This document shows, piece after piece, positions 1 to 8,386 of a DNA stretch of 64,000 nucleotides. The position numbers and the translations under genes were made by a program. The stretch's first letter is position 1; the number at the start of each line of letters is the position of its first letter. The notes beneath the pieces are model-generated. The model was not told where the DNA came from and did no database searches. It saw nothing but the letters and a program-made list of their open reading frames with translations. Source of the stretch: Nostoc sp. ATCC 53789 (GTDB lineage: Bacteria > Cyanobacteriota > Cyanobacteriia > Cyanobacteriales > Nostocaceae); assembly GCF_009873495.1 (NCBI RefSeq), contig NZ_CP046703.1, positions 7,188,001 to 7,252,000 of the forward strand, read 5' to 3'.

Positions 1-1
1 G

Positions 2-667
2 GTGCAAGCGCAGTTTGCAACCCAAGCAGTACCTTCAAACGTGGCAAAAGGCCCCGATGGTGCTTATTACGTCAGCCAATTTACAGGTTTTCCCTTCCCT
101 GAAGGTGGGGCAAAAATTTATCGAGTTGGTGCTGATGGTTTACCAACAGTCTTCGCCGATGGTTTTACCCAACTCACCGACTTGGAATTTGATACTGAAG
201 GCAATTTATATGCTTTGCAGTACGCCAATCAGTCGGCTTGGAAGGGTGATTTTGATGGTTCTGTCATCAAAATAGCTGCCGATGGCACTCGCACAACTCT
301 GCTGAGTGGCAATGGATTAGAGTCACCTAGCGCCTTGACTATTGGTTCGGATGGTGCGGTATACGTTACAAACCAAGGCGATCGCCCTGGATTTGGACAA
401 GTTCTCAAAATTGAGAATACCAAATCTATCCCTGAACCTGATTCTACTTTAGGCGTATTAGCGATCGCAGCCTTGGGCGTTGGTTGGTTGCACAAGAAGA
501 GAATCCCCACATCTCCCAATACGGTTCGGTTAAAGGGGAAAGGGGAAAGGGAAAAGGTTTTGAATACATCCTTTCCCCTTTACCCCTTACCCTTTACCCA
601 GACCACAAGGAAAGTGAAAAATGCTTATCCGAACCGTATTGCCACACCTCCCATAAATCTCAACTAA
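2..667 (+). CDS. scyD: ScyD-like NHL-repeat protein, 5'-truncated by window edge
   Basis: C-terminal part of an exported beta-propeller protein of the scytonemin cluster. Visible NHL-type blades include GPDGAYYVSQF, DTEGNLYALQ and GSDGAVYVTNQ. These are followed by a PEP-CTERM tail: IPEP at about residue 142, a hydrophobic stretch, then HKKR. The gene opens before base 1. After HKKR the frame continues about 50 residues into a dispersed palindromic repeat (inverted arms 518-529 and 629-640), so the last part of the protein is probably repeat-derived and not ancestral. Assignment as ScyD rests on position: it precedes two more NHL proteins and the aromatic biosynthesis genes, the order I know from Nostoc punctiforme. 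In the family ScyD-F are exported; their exact biochemical role is not settled. Confidence 0.8.
   Translation: MQAQFATQAVPSNVAKGPDGAYYVSQFTGFPFPEGGAKIYRVGADGLPTVFADGFTQLTDLEFDTEGNLYALQYANQSAWKGDFDGSVIKIAADGTRTTLLSGNGLESPSALTIGSDGAVYVTNQGDRPGFGQVLKIENTKSIPEPDSTLGVLAIAALGVGWLHKKRIPTSPNTVRLKGKGEREKVLNTSFPLYPLPFTQTTRKVKNAYPNRIATPPINLN
518..640. repeat. Palindromic dispersed repeat at the 3' end of scyD
   Basis: Perfect 12-bp inverted arms AATACGGTTCGG (518-529) and CCGAACCGTATT (629-640) enclose a purine-rich stretch (AAAGGGG units) and its pyrimidine-rich counterpart (CCCCTTTACC units), so the whole block can fold. It lies inside the reading frame of scyD, just after the PEP-CTERM basic cluster. 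Confidence 0.75.
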
Positions 668-763
668 AGAGTTTCAAACCAATTGCGCGTTCCTCAAAGA
701 CTGGGATTCGTTGTCTTTAAACCCATAAAGTTTCCACTTACTTAACTCTCAATCTCCAAAGGT

Positions 764-2062
764 ATGAAACTCAAATCACTTACTCTTACACTTTTAACTG
801 TTTGCATTGCTGCCGTTTCTGCACCAAAATCAGCCGAAGCTGCAAGCTTAACAGTAGTTGCCGATGGTCTTAGTAATCCCCGTGGAATCGGTTTTGATCG
901 TAGTGGCAATCTTTATGTTACAGAAAGTGGTTCTGGCGGTGACGGAAAAGATGGAAGATGTATTCCATCACCTAGCGCCGGGTTTATTCCCTTATGTGCT
1001 GGTCAGAATGGCTCCCTGCTCAAAATTGCTCAGGATGGTACAAAAACAAGTATTATTTCAAATCTAACTTCTTTAGCATTATCGCCTTCTGGAGAACAAG
1101 CAGCCGGGCCTGCGGATATCAAATTTGATTCTCTCGGTAACGCTTATCTTTTAACAGGTCTTGCAGGCGATCCAACCAATCGTGATACCGTTTTAAAATC
1201 GCCTGACCTTGGTAAATTATACAAAGTAGACTTAAGTACTGGTGGGTTGACAACCCTTGCCGATTTTGCAGCTTATGAAACTGCATTTAATCCTGATGGC
1301 ACTGATTTAATTTCCAACCCTTATGCCTTTGCAATTAAAGGTGACACTGCTTACATGGTTGATGGCGGTGGAAACACAATATATTCTGTAGGACTCGATG
1401 GCAGTGGTATTAATAATGTAGCCGCAGTTCCTCAGAAACTAATAGATAGAAATAAACTTGAATTTCCTGATCTTGGGCCGAGTGTAGATCCATCTGCGCT
1501 TCCAATAACCCAGCAATCAGTACCGACTGGAATTGCGATCGCTCCAGATGGCAGTTTAACAGTTAGTGAATACACTTATTTTCCTTATCCAGAAGGTGAA
1601 GCGCGGATCTTTAGCGTTGACCCCAACACCTTGCAATCAAATGTTATCGCCGATGGCTTTACACAGCTGACTGGCGTAGCTTATGACCCTGACGGCAATT
1701 TGTACGCCTTGCAACACATCAATAGTTCCGAATGGAAAGAAATTCAACAGGGCGGTATTATCACTGGTGATATTAGTGGTTCTTTGATCAAAATAGCCAC
1801 CGATGGAACTCGTGAAACAATCTGGAGTGGTGATGGACTAGAAGCCGCTTCTGGTATCACTTATGGCCCTGATGGTAATTTGTATATTGCAAACCGAGCC
1901 AGACTTGCAGGCACAGGACAAGTTATCAAGATTGATCCGAGAGTAACCAAAGTCCCCGAACCTACCTCTGCAATGGGTCTGATAGTAGCTGGTGCTTTAG
2001 GTGCAACTTCAATGCTGAAGCGCAAACGCAGCAAAGAATTAGTGAAAGCAGAGACTGTCTAA
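764..2062 (+). CDS. scyE: ScyE, exported NHL-repeat protein with PEP-CTERM tail
   Basis: Predicted 432-residue exported six-bladed beta-propeller of the scytonemin cluster. A signal peptide covers about residues 1-27 (MKLKSLTLTLL..., cleavage after SAEA). Repeated blades show the NHL signature: GIGFDRSGNLYVTES, DIKFDSLGNAYLL, GIAIAPDGSLTVSE, GVAYDPDGNLYALQ, GITYGPDGNLYIAN. The C-terminus has VPEP, a transmembrane stretch and a KRKR cluster, that is, a PEP-CTERM sorting signal, suggesting export and processing by an exosortase-like system. Blade sequences closely resemble the preceding ScyD fragment, so the two are paralogues. ATG at 764 directly begins the signal peptide. The periplasmic role in scytonemin maturation is inferred from the cluster. 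Confidence 0.88.
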   Translation: MKLKSLTLTLLTVCIAAVSAPKSAEAASLTVVADGLSNPRGIGFDRSGNLYVTESGSGGDGKDGRCIPSPSAGFIPLCAGQNGSLLKIAQDGTKTSIISNLTSLALSPSGEQAAGPADIKFDSLGNAYLLTGLAGDPTNRDTVLKSPDLGKLYKVDLSTGGLTTLADFAAYETAFNPDGTDLISNPYAFAIKGDTAYMVDGGGNTIYSVGLDGSGINNVAAVPQKLIDRNKLEFPDLGPSVDPSALPITQQSVPTGIAIAPDGSLTVSEYTYFPYPEGEARIFSVDPNTLQSNVIADGFTQLTGVAYDPDGNLYALQHINSSEWKEIQQGGIITGDISGSLIKIATDGTRETIWSGDGLEAASGITYGPDGNLYIANRARLAGTGQVIKIDPRVTKVPEPTSAMGLIVAGALGATSMLKRKRSKELVKAETV

Positions 2063-2085
2063 TTCTTGGTAAAGCTTACAGAATA

Positions 2086-2134
2086 GGCTGCCGCCTCACA
2101 GAGAAAGTTGCATTTCAAACAAGAGGCAGCAGCC
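2086..2134 (+). terminator. Hairpin between scyE and scyF
   Basis: GGCTGCCGCCTC (2086-2097) pairs with GAGGCAGCAGCC (2123-2134), a 12-bp stem with one G-U, 24 bases downstream of the scyE stop. No long T tract follows (CAAATTTTAG), so it may attenuate or stabilise the transcript and not end it. Confidence 0.4.
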
Positions 2135-2218
2135 CAAATTTTAGATTTCCCAAACCGGGACTGGGAACGAAATTAGTCTAGGAACGAGTATACCTCATAG
2201 AACCAAGGCTTAAAACTG

Positions 2219-3415
2219 ATGGGATTAGTCAAAAATTTGTCAATCGGCATTCTCGGTACCGGATTCATAGTGTTGGCAACAGTAGCCCAAGCCAAGGCTG
2301 TAACATTAACTTACGACAGAAGTATTGGTAGCCCCGGCTTTGGCTCTGGAGAACTCTTTGTCCCTCAAGGGATAGCGGTGGATAGCCAAGGGAATACCCT
2401 CATAGCTAACGGACGCGGTGTTAACCCGGATGGTACTCCTAACTACAACCTCGGTAACAAAATTGAGAAATTTAGTCCAAGCGGTCAGTATATTGGAGCA
2501 ATTGGCTCCGGCGGCACAGGGCCCGGGCAGTTTGACGAGCCAACAACTGTAGACTTTAATCCCGTAACAGGGGATTTGTATGCAGGTGATGTTTACAACA
2601 ACCGCATCAATCAATTCGATTCTCAGGGTAACTTTATTAGATCCTTTGCAAATGGAGAATTTACCCCTCTCGTAGAGGGTAGGCTTTTCTTTGGGCCATC
2701 TGGTGTGACATTTGACAAAACTGGCAACGTGTACATCGGTGATTTTAATGGCGAAAGAATCCTTAAATTCACATCAGACGGACAACAAATTGGTGTCATT
2801 GGTGGTACTCTGGGCACTGCACCTGGGCAATTCCAAGGTGTAGCAGGTTTAAGAATTTCCCCAGTTAGTGGAAATATCTTTGTAGCTGACCAGTATAACA
2901 ACCGCGTTCAAGTACTCGATCCAAATGGTAATCCTCTGTTGGCATTTGGTTCAGCAGGTAGCGGCCCTGGACAGCTTCTTCAGCCAATTGGCATCGAAGT
3001 AGACGACCAAGAGAATGTTTATGTAGCTGATTCTATCAATAGCCGCGTACAGGTGTTTGATAAAAACGGTAACTTCTTGACTTCCTTCGGTGAAAATGCC
3101 CGCGATGCATCAGGTAATCCAGTACCGCCTCCAGCATTAACTGGCCCTCCTTTTGGCAACCCCCTCGACCTCACTCCCGGCAGATTTAACTGGACGGGTG
3201 GCACAAGCTACAAAGATGGCAAGCTTTATGTGGGCGATTTCTTCCAAGGTCGTGTCCAAGTGCTAAACGTAGAAGACAGAAAGCAAGTACCTGAACCTGG
3301 TTCAGCATTAGGTTTAGCATTGCTTGGACTTGGGGCTGCTACCGTCACATTGCGGAAACGTGGACAACAAAAGCCAGTCTTCAGTTTACATAAAGAACTG
3401 CAAAAACAATACTGA
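2219..3415 (+). CDS. scyF: ScyF, exported NHL-repeat protein with PEP-CTERM tail
   Basis: 398-residue exported beta-propeller. Signal peptide of about 27 residues (MGLVKNLSIGILGTGFIVLA..., cleavage after QAKA). NHL repeats are clear: PQGIAVDSQGN, EPTTVDFNPVTGDLYAGD, PSGVTFDKTGNVYIGDF, VSGNIFVADQYNNRVQV, PIGIEVDDQENVYVAD, with the usual FGSxGSGPGQ loops. The tail VPEPGSALGLALLGLGA followed by RKRGQQ is a PEP-CTERM anchor. More divergent from ScyD/ScyE than those are from each other. Third consecutive NHL gene, 156 bp after scyE; its place before the glycosyltransferase and tyrA fits the scytonemin locus. Confidence 0.88.
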   Translation: MGLVKNLSIGILGTGFIVLATVAQAKAVTLTYDRSIGSPGFGSGELFVPQGIAVDSQGNTLIANGRGVNPDGTPNYNLGNKIEKFSPSGQYIGAIGSGGTGPGQFDEPTTVDFNPVTGDLYAGDVYNNRINQFDSQGNFIRSFANGEFTPLVEGRLFFGPSGVTFDKTGNVYIGDFNGERILKFTSDGQQIGVIGGTLGTAPGQFQGVAGLRISPVSGNIFVADQYNNRVQVLDPNGNPLLAFGSAGSGPGQLLQPIGIEVDDQENVYVADSINSRVQVFDKNGNFLTSFGENARDASGNPVPPPALTGPPFGNPLDLTPGRFNWTGGTSYKDGKLYVGDFFQGRVQVLNVEDRKQVPEPGSALGLALLGLGAATVTLRKRGQQKPVFSLHKELQKQY

Positions 3416-3454
3416 GTTTCGATACTTGCTTGAATAGCATTGATGCGTAAGCTA

Positions 3455-3511
3455 GTTCGTAGCAATAACTTTAGTCTTTATTATCTAAGGACTAAAGTAC
3501 TTACTACAAAG
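3455..3511. repeat. Dispersed palindromic repeat (AGGACTAAAGTCCT family), copy 1
   Basis: TTCGTAGCAATAACTTTAGTC ... GGACTAAAGTACTTACTACAAAG. The same TTCGTAGTAA ... GGACTAAAGTCCT ... ACTACAAA layout recurs at 14192-14248 and 18013-18077, each time in an intergenic region. Confidence 0.65.
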
Positions 3512-3668
3512 ATCGCTTGATAAAGTACTAGTTAATGAATAGAAATTTACAGTCTAATCCAAACTAACTTTGACAGCACTAGGTGGGCAGCACTCACCTT
3601 ATCAACAAGGAAAAAACAAACACAACAAAGCCAACATTATCAAGGTGCTTCCAAGAAATTAATAGTTT

Positions 3669-4958
3669 ATGCAAATTCTGATTTATTCATATAACTATCA
3701 TCCAGAACCAATTGGTATTGCACCTTTGATGACTGAACTAGCAGAAGGGCTGGTGAAGCGAGGGCATCAAGTGCGGGTAATTACAGGTATGCCTAACTAT
3801 CCTCAGCGCCAGATTTACGACGGTTATCGAGGTAAGTTATATGTTACTGAACAGAAAAATGGTGTCAAAATTCAGCGTAGTTACCTGCGGATTAAATCTA
3901 AACCCAACCTCGTAGACCGACTACTGCTAGAGTTGAGCTTTGTTTTTACAAGTTTGCCACAAGCCCTCAAGGGCGAGCGACCTGATGTAATTCTCTTAAC
4001 AGTACCACCGCTACTAGTTTGTTTACCTGCAACTTTGATAGGTTGGCTATACAACTGCCCGGTAGTACTGAATGTGCAAGATATCCTTCCAGAAGCTGGT
4101 GTGCGTGTTGGTCTAATTAAGAATAAGTTGATGATTAAAGCTCTGGAAGCTTTAGAAAAATTTGCTTACCGAACTGCACATACCATTAGCGTGATAGCCG
4201 ATGGCTTTGTAGATAATTTAAAAAATAAAAGTGTACCTGCTAATAAAGTTACCTGCATTCCCAATTGGGTAAATCTAAATTTTATCCGCCCTTTACCAAA
4301 GGAAAATAACTCTTGGAGAGCTACCCATCAACTCGATGGTAAATTTGTAGTGCTTTATTCAGGTAATATTGCTCTCACGCAAGGTTTGGAAACAGTAATA
4401 GAAGCAGCAGCCCGTTTACGTCATCTAAAAGAAATTATCTTTGTTGTAGCAGGCGAATCTCAAGCCCTTGAAAGATTGCAAAAACATTGTCTTGCTTGTG
4501 GTGCAGATAATGTTTTACTTTTACCATTGGAAGTGCGAGAAAAACTACCACAAATGTTAGCAGCCGCAGATGTGGGGTTGATTGTACAAAAGTGCAATGT
4601 GATTTCTTTCAATATGCCTTCTAAAATACCGCTGTTGTTAGCCAGTGGCCGCCCAATTGTGGGTTCGGTTCCCGCCCTTGGGACTGCTGCCAAAGCCATC
4701 AGACAAAGTGGTGGTGGAGTTATTGTTGAGCCTGAGTCAGCAGATGCTTTGGCTGCGGCGGTGCTAGATTTATATCATCAGCCAGAATTAGCAGCGCAAT
4801 TAGGGCGTAAGGGAAGAAAGTTTGCGGTAGAGAACTATTCATTTGAGCAAGCGCTAGACCGATATGAAGAGTTATTTGCTGATGCGATCGCTAAAAAAGC
4901 AACAAACTTGGATATTTTACCAGAAATAAGTTCTAAAGAATCACTTGTTGATATTTGA
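3669..4958 (+). CDS. GT4-family glycosyltransferase, WcaI-like
   Basis: 429-residue retaining glycosyltransferase (GT-B fold) of the WcaI-like GT4 group, presumably acting on nucleotide-sugar donors in the cytoplasm. The N-terminal acceptor domain has the typical opening ILIYSYNYHPEPIGIAPL and a hydrophobic segment VILLTVPPLLVCLPATLIGWL. The donor domain starts near residue 225 (VVLYSGNIALTQGLETVIEAA) and contains VAADVGLIVQK-like and RPIVGSVPALGTAAK segments near the nucleotide-binding pocket. The orthologous position in the Nostoc scytonemin locus also holds a glycosyltransferase, but scytonemin itself is not glycosylated, so it may act on a derivative or on exopolysaccharide. Ends 18 bp before the preferred tyrA start. 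Confidence 0.85.
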   Translation: MQILIYSYNYHPEPIGIAPLMTELAEGLVKRGHQVRVITGMPNYPQRQIYDGYRGKLYVTEQKNGVKIQRSYLRIKSKPNLVDRLLLELSFVFTSLPQALKGERPDVILLTVPPLLVCLPATLIGWLYNCPVVLNVQDILPEAGVRVGLIKNKLMIKALEALEKFAYRTAHTISVIADGFVDNLKNKSVPANKVTCIPNWVNLNFIRPLPKENNSWRATHQLDGKFVVLYSGNIALTQGLETVIEAAARLRHLKEIIFVVAGESQALERLQKHCLACGADNVLLLPLEVREKLPQMLAAADVGLIVQKCNVISFNMPSKIPLLLASGRPIVGSVPALGTAAKAIRQSGGGVIVEPESADALAAAVLDLYHQPELAAQLGRKGRKFAVENYSFEQALDRYEELFADAIAKKATNLDILPEISSKESLVDI

Positions 4959-4976
4959 AAATTGGGGACGCGAAAA

Positions 4977-6065
4977 ATGCCTCTGAAATCCTCTTATTCA
5001 GATCAGCTTAAAAAAACTGACCAGAGCTTGATCGCCTTACTTAGCGATCGCATATCATTATTAGCATCAGAACAGCCTTCTTTAGATGAACAACTGGCTG
5101 ATGTCGCTCCCCTACTCGCTCAAGCTGGTATTCCTGAGTCTGTTTGGGCGGATGTAGTAAAGAGTTGTCATGCCAGTCTTACCCCTAAATCTGCCACAAA
5201 TCATGTCATTCCCCGACAAGTTACCATCATCGGTGGACGCGGCAGGATGGGAAGATTATTTCAAGAGCAACTTTCAGTAGTAGGTCACAATGTTAGTGTT
5301 CTTGAACATGATAATTGGGAATACGCAGATAAACTGTTAAGTCAGGCAGACTTAGTATTAGTAAGTGTTCCTATTGAACATACGGTTGATGTTATCAAGC
5401 GAGCAGCAAAATATCTTGCTCCAACTACAGCTTTGTGTGACATCACAAGTATTAAAATACAGCCTACTCAAGCAATGATTGAACACCATTGCGGCCCCGT
5501 TATGGGTTTACATCCAATGTTTGGGCCAAATATCAAATCGTTTTTGGGGCAAAAAGTAGTAGTGTGCCCAGGTCGAAATGATGATTCATTTCAATGGCTA
5601 TTAGATTTCCTGAAAGCTAAAGGTGGTGAATTAATTGTTTGCACACCTGAAGAACACGATCAAATGATGGTGATTATTCAAGCCACGCAGCATTTCTGTA
5701 GATTTAGTCTTGGTGTTTTCTTAGCACAATCAAGAGTAGAGATAGAGCAGAGTTTAACAATGTCAACTCCTAACTATCGTCAAGAGATTGATATTGTAAA
5801 ACGTTTATTTTCGCAAAATCCTAATTTATGCGTTGATATTATGCTAGCGACTGAAGAAAGGTGTAATGCTATTAGCTTTTTAGCTAAAACTTACAGCCGA
5901 TTGGCTAGACTGGTGGCTAGGAAGGATAGAGAGGCATTAATTAAAGAGTTTGAAAATACTCAAAGTTTTTTTGAAGAGAAAATTAATAGTTTTCTCCAGC
6001 CTTTAAATACAACGGCTCTGCAACGAGATTTTAAACCCCAGATGCACACAAATATTAGCATTTGA
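4977..6065 (+). CDS. tyrA: TyrA, prephenate dehydrogenase with degenerate chorismate mutase N-terminus
   Basis: Converts prephenate to 4-hydroxyphenylpyruvate, a scytonemin precursor, using NAD(P). Resembles the enterobacterial bifunctional T-protein: VTIIGGRGRMGRLF is the Rossmann loop, followed by VSVPIEHT, GLHPMFGP and EHDQMMVIIQATQHF, all in the same order as E. coli TyrA. The N-terminal 80 residues retain a chorismate-mutase-like first helix (LKKTDQSLIALLSDRISLL), but the rest is short and lacks the usual Lys and Asp-Arg-Glu active-site run, so mutase activity is doubtful. I prefer ATG 4977, which has GGGGA about 9 bases upstream; an in-frame TTG at 4962 is also possible. Overlaps nothing and abuts dsbA. 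Confidence 0.86.
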   Translation: MPLKSSYSDQLKKTDQSLIALLSDRISLLASEQPSLDEQLADVAPLLAQAGIPESVWADVVKSCHASLTPKSATNHVIPRQVTIIGGRGRMGRLFQEQLSVVGHNVSVLEHDNWEYADKLLSQADLVLVSVPIEHTVDVIKRAAKYLAPTTALCDITSIKIQPTQAMIEHHCGPVMGLHPMFGPNIKSFLGQKVVVCPGRNDDSFQWLLDFLKAKGGELIVCTPEEHDQMMVIIQATQHFCRFSLGVFLAQSRVEIEQSLTMSTPNYRQEIDIVKRLFSQNPNLCVDIMLATEERCNAISFLAKTYSRLARLVARKDREALIKEFENTQSFFEEKINSFLQPLNTTALQRDFKPQMHTNISI

Positions 6066-6722
6066 GTGACAAAAACTATGCTGATAGATATCTTTCATGA
6101 TACCGTTTGCCCTTGGTGCAGAATTGGGAAAAAACATCTATTTGATGCACTGGCACAATGGCAAGAACAAGAAGTAAATATCCGATGGCATCCCTTTCTT
6201 CTGGATGATACTGTTCCTGCTGAGGGGTACGAATTTAGTAGCTTTATGCAAAATAGAAAAGGCATTAAAGCGCCAGAAATGCAACAGATGTTTGATTATA
6301 CGCAACGCGCAGGGGAGGCGGCTGGGGTTAAGCTAGATTTTGAAAAAATCCGTTTGGCTGTCAATACTAAGCTTGCTCACCAACTGATTGCATTAGCACC
6401 GACAAACATAAAAAATGATGTCGTTGAAGCTATTTATAGAGCTTACTTTGAAGAGGGTTTGAATATTGGAGATATTAACGTTATTGTTGCCATCGGTACA
6501 GCATACCAGATGGATGCTACCGAATTAAAGTTGCAATTAAACGATCGCGATGTCGTTGATACAGTTGTTGCTGAATCGGCATTTGCTCGCTTAAATGGCA
6601 TCAACAGCGTGCCGTTTTTCATCATGAATAATCAAGTCAAGGTAAATGGTTCTCACTCGGTTGAGGTTTTCCTTGAAGCTTTGAATAGTACTGCACTTTT
6701 AGATATACCTGCAAAAATATGA
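6066..6722 (+). CDS. DsbA-family (FrnE-like) thiol oxidoreductase
   Basis: 218-residue thioredoxin-fold protein. The active site is CPWC at about residues 15-18 (HDTVCPWCRIGKKHL), followed by the alpha-helical insertion of the DsbA/FrnE/2-hydroxychromene-carboxylate-isomerase group and the cis-proline loop GINSVPFFIMN near residue 180. No signal peptide, so it is probably cytoplasmic, unlike true DsbA. GTG 6066 directly follows the tyrA stop; ATG 6078 (MLIDIFHD) is an equally good start. The stop overlaps the next gene's start by 4 bases (ATGA), which indicates translational coupling. Corresponds to the 'dsbA' of the scytonemin cluster; its substrate is unknown. Confidence 0.82.
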   Translation: MTKTMLIDIFHDTVCPWCRIGKKHLFDALAQWQEQEVNIRWHPFLLDDTVPAEGYEFSSFMQNRKGIKAPEMQQMFDYTQRAGEAAGVKLDFEKIRLAVNTKLAHQLIALAPTNIKNDVVEAIYRAYFEEGLNIGDINVIVAIGTAYQMDATELKLQLNDRDVVDTVVAESAFARLNGINSVPFFIMNNQVKVNGSHSVEVFLEALNSTALLDIPAKI

Positions 6723-7903
6723 TAGTTGACATCAAGCAAAAAAATAGATTAATTCATCAACGTGTTTCGGTTACTTTTAACTATGAGATTTACTTCACCC
6801 AAAATTTATTTGAGTTGAAAAACCCGACGCTAGCGCAAGTAATTTCGGCAGATGAGGAGACAAAGCCGAAGAAAATAGTTGCGGTGGTAGACGCAGGAAT
6901 ATTAAAGTATCAACCGGAATTGGTGAAGCAATTAGTTGCGTATACCAAGTTTTATGGAGAGGTACTAGCGATCGCAGCCGAACCGATGATAATTTCGGGA
7001 GGAGAAGCTGCCAAAAACGATCGCACTCTAGTAGAGCAAATCCAGCAACTCATTGAAACAGCCGGATTATGTCGTCATTCTTATGTGTTAGCGATCGGGG
7101 GCGGGGCGATATTGGATTTGGTAGGATACGCTGCTGCAACTGCTCATCGGGGAATTCGCCTGATTCGGGTTCCGACAACGGTGTTAGCACAAAATGATTC
7201 CGGGGTTGGGGTAAAAAACGGCATCAACGCATTTGGTAAAAAGAACTTTCTCGGCACATTTGCACCACCTTATGCAGTTATAAATGACTCTGCGTTCTTG
7301 ACAACCCTAGACGATCGCGATTGGCGTTCCGGGATTGCAGAAGCCGTGAAAGTGGCGCTAATTAAGGATGCTAAGTTTTTTGATTTTATCCACTCTCACA
7401 GCAAGGCCCTGGGGCGGCGAGATATGGATGCTATGCAACAGGTTATCTATCGTTGCGCCCAGTTGCACCTTGAACATATTGCCAATAGCGGCGATCCTTT
7501 TGAAATGGGTTCCTCTCGTCCCCTAGATTTTGGACATTGGGCGGCTCATAAACTGGAGCATTTGACAAATTATCGCTTGCGTCATGGCGAAGCTGTTGCG
7601 ATCGGTATTGCTTTGGATAGCACTTATTCTTATTTAGCAGGATTGCTTGATTGTTCAGAATGGCAACGGATATTAGATACTTTATCAGCGTTAGGTTTCA
7701 CGTTGTATGTGCCAGAACTGGCCCAGAAATTATCACAACAAGAACATCCTGATTGTTTGTTTCGAGGTTTAACTGAGTTCCGCGAACACTTGGGTGGAGA
7801 ATTGACTTTAACGTTACTAAAAAGTATTGGCAAAGCAATTGAAGTTCATGATGTAAATTTGTTGTTGTATAGGCAAGCAATATCACTATTGCGGGAATTT
7901 TAG
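6719..7903 (+). CDS. aroB: 3-dehydroquinate synthase-like sugar phosphate cyclase (scytonemin-cluster AroB)
   Basis: 394-residue member of the NAD-dependent sugar phosphate cyclase family. Visible: SGGEAAKND (about 93-101), GGGAILDLVGYAAAT (127-141), VPTTVLAQND, the phosphate/metal loop GVKNGINAFGKKNFLG, GIAEAVKVALIKD, DFGHWAAHKLE and RHGEAVAIGIALD (metal-binding His and Glu). Canonical dehydroquinate synthases read GGKTG(I/V)N..LGKN(M/L)IG at the loop and LGHTFGHAIE at the metal site; this protein differs at both. Position and family membership make dehydroquinate formation for the shikimate pathway the default call, but a related cyclase reaction cannot be excluded. Start ATG overlaps the previous stop by 4 bases. 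Confidence 0.78.
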   Translation: MIVDIKQKNRLIHQRVSVTFNYEIYFTQNLFELKNPTLAQVISADEETKPKKIVAVVDAGILKYQPELVKQLVAYTKFYGEVLAIAAEPMIISGGEAAKNDRTLVEQIQQLIETAGLCRHSYVLAIGGGAILDLVGYAAATAHRGIRLIRVPTTVLAQNDSGVGVKNGINAFGKKNFLGTFAPPYAVINDSAFLTTLDDRDWRSGIAEAVKVALIKDAKFFDFIHSHSKALGRRDMDAMQQVIYRCAQLHLEHIANSGDPFEMGSSRPLDFGHWAAHKLEHLTNYRLRHGEAVAIGIALDSTYSYLAGLLDCSEWQRILDTLSALGFTLYVPELAQKLSQQEHPDCLFRGLTEFREHLGGELTLTLLKSIGKAIEVHDVNLLLYRQAISLLREF

Positions 7904-8386
7904 GATTGTAGGACTAATATTTCTCTTTACTCTGTGCCCTCTGTGCCTCTGTGGTTCAATAAATTTTTAAACCGCAGAGGCACAGAGAACGCTGAGAAAT
8001 AATAAGAGATTTTATAAGTTACATTGAAGGACTAGATTGAATTTTAAAAGCATAGATTTAATCCTAAATTTCCAGAGAATATCTTACTTTTGAGAGAGGC
8101 GGATAAGCTCAAGTTAAATGATCGGAAATAACAAGAAAGGATTAGTATAAAAAGCGAATAAATTGACACCCAATCGAAAAATTATTCAATGTATCATCTG
8201 CTTGATATCTAGTAGTCTTAAATAAGAAGCAAAAAGTTTTTAATTACATTTTCCACCAATAATTTGCAGATTGAAATAGCTTGATTTAGATTGAAATGGA
8301 ATCATCTAAATTCTTTATCTGCCTATAAATAACTACTAATAATCATTAATAGCTTTTGACTAATCACTCTTGCAAAGAAATTACCC
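7904..8386. other. 483-bp gap between aroB-like and trpE
   Basis: Contains one dispersed palindrome (7931-7990) and is otherwise AT-rich sequence without a convincing open frame. It is the largest gap in the scytonemin/trp gene run, so a separate promoter for the trp part may lie here. I cannot point to one, nor to a Trp leader peptide with Trp codons. Confidence 0.5.
7931..7990. repeat. Dispersed palindromic repeat (CTCTGTGCC family), copy 1
   Basis: CTGTGCCTCTGTGGTT (7941-7956) and AACCGCAGAGGCACAG (7970-7985) form a 16-bp stem with one mismatch. A second copy of the same element is at 12802-12872, between trpA and trpB. Confidence 0.75.

Noticed and set aside
7904..8386. Trp leader peptide or attenuator before trpE
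   Set aside because: No short frame with consecutive Trp codons was found; the only hairpin is a dispersed repeat that also occurs elsewhere.
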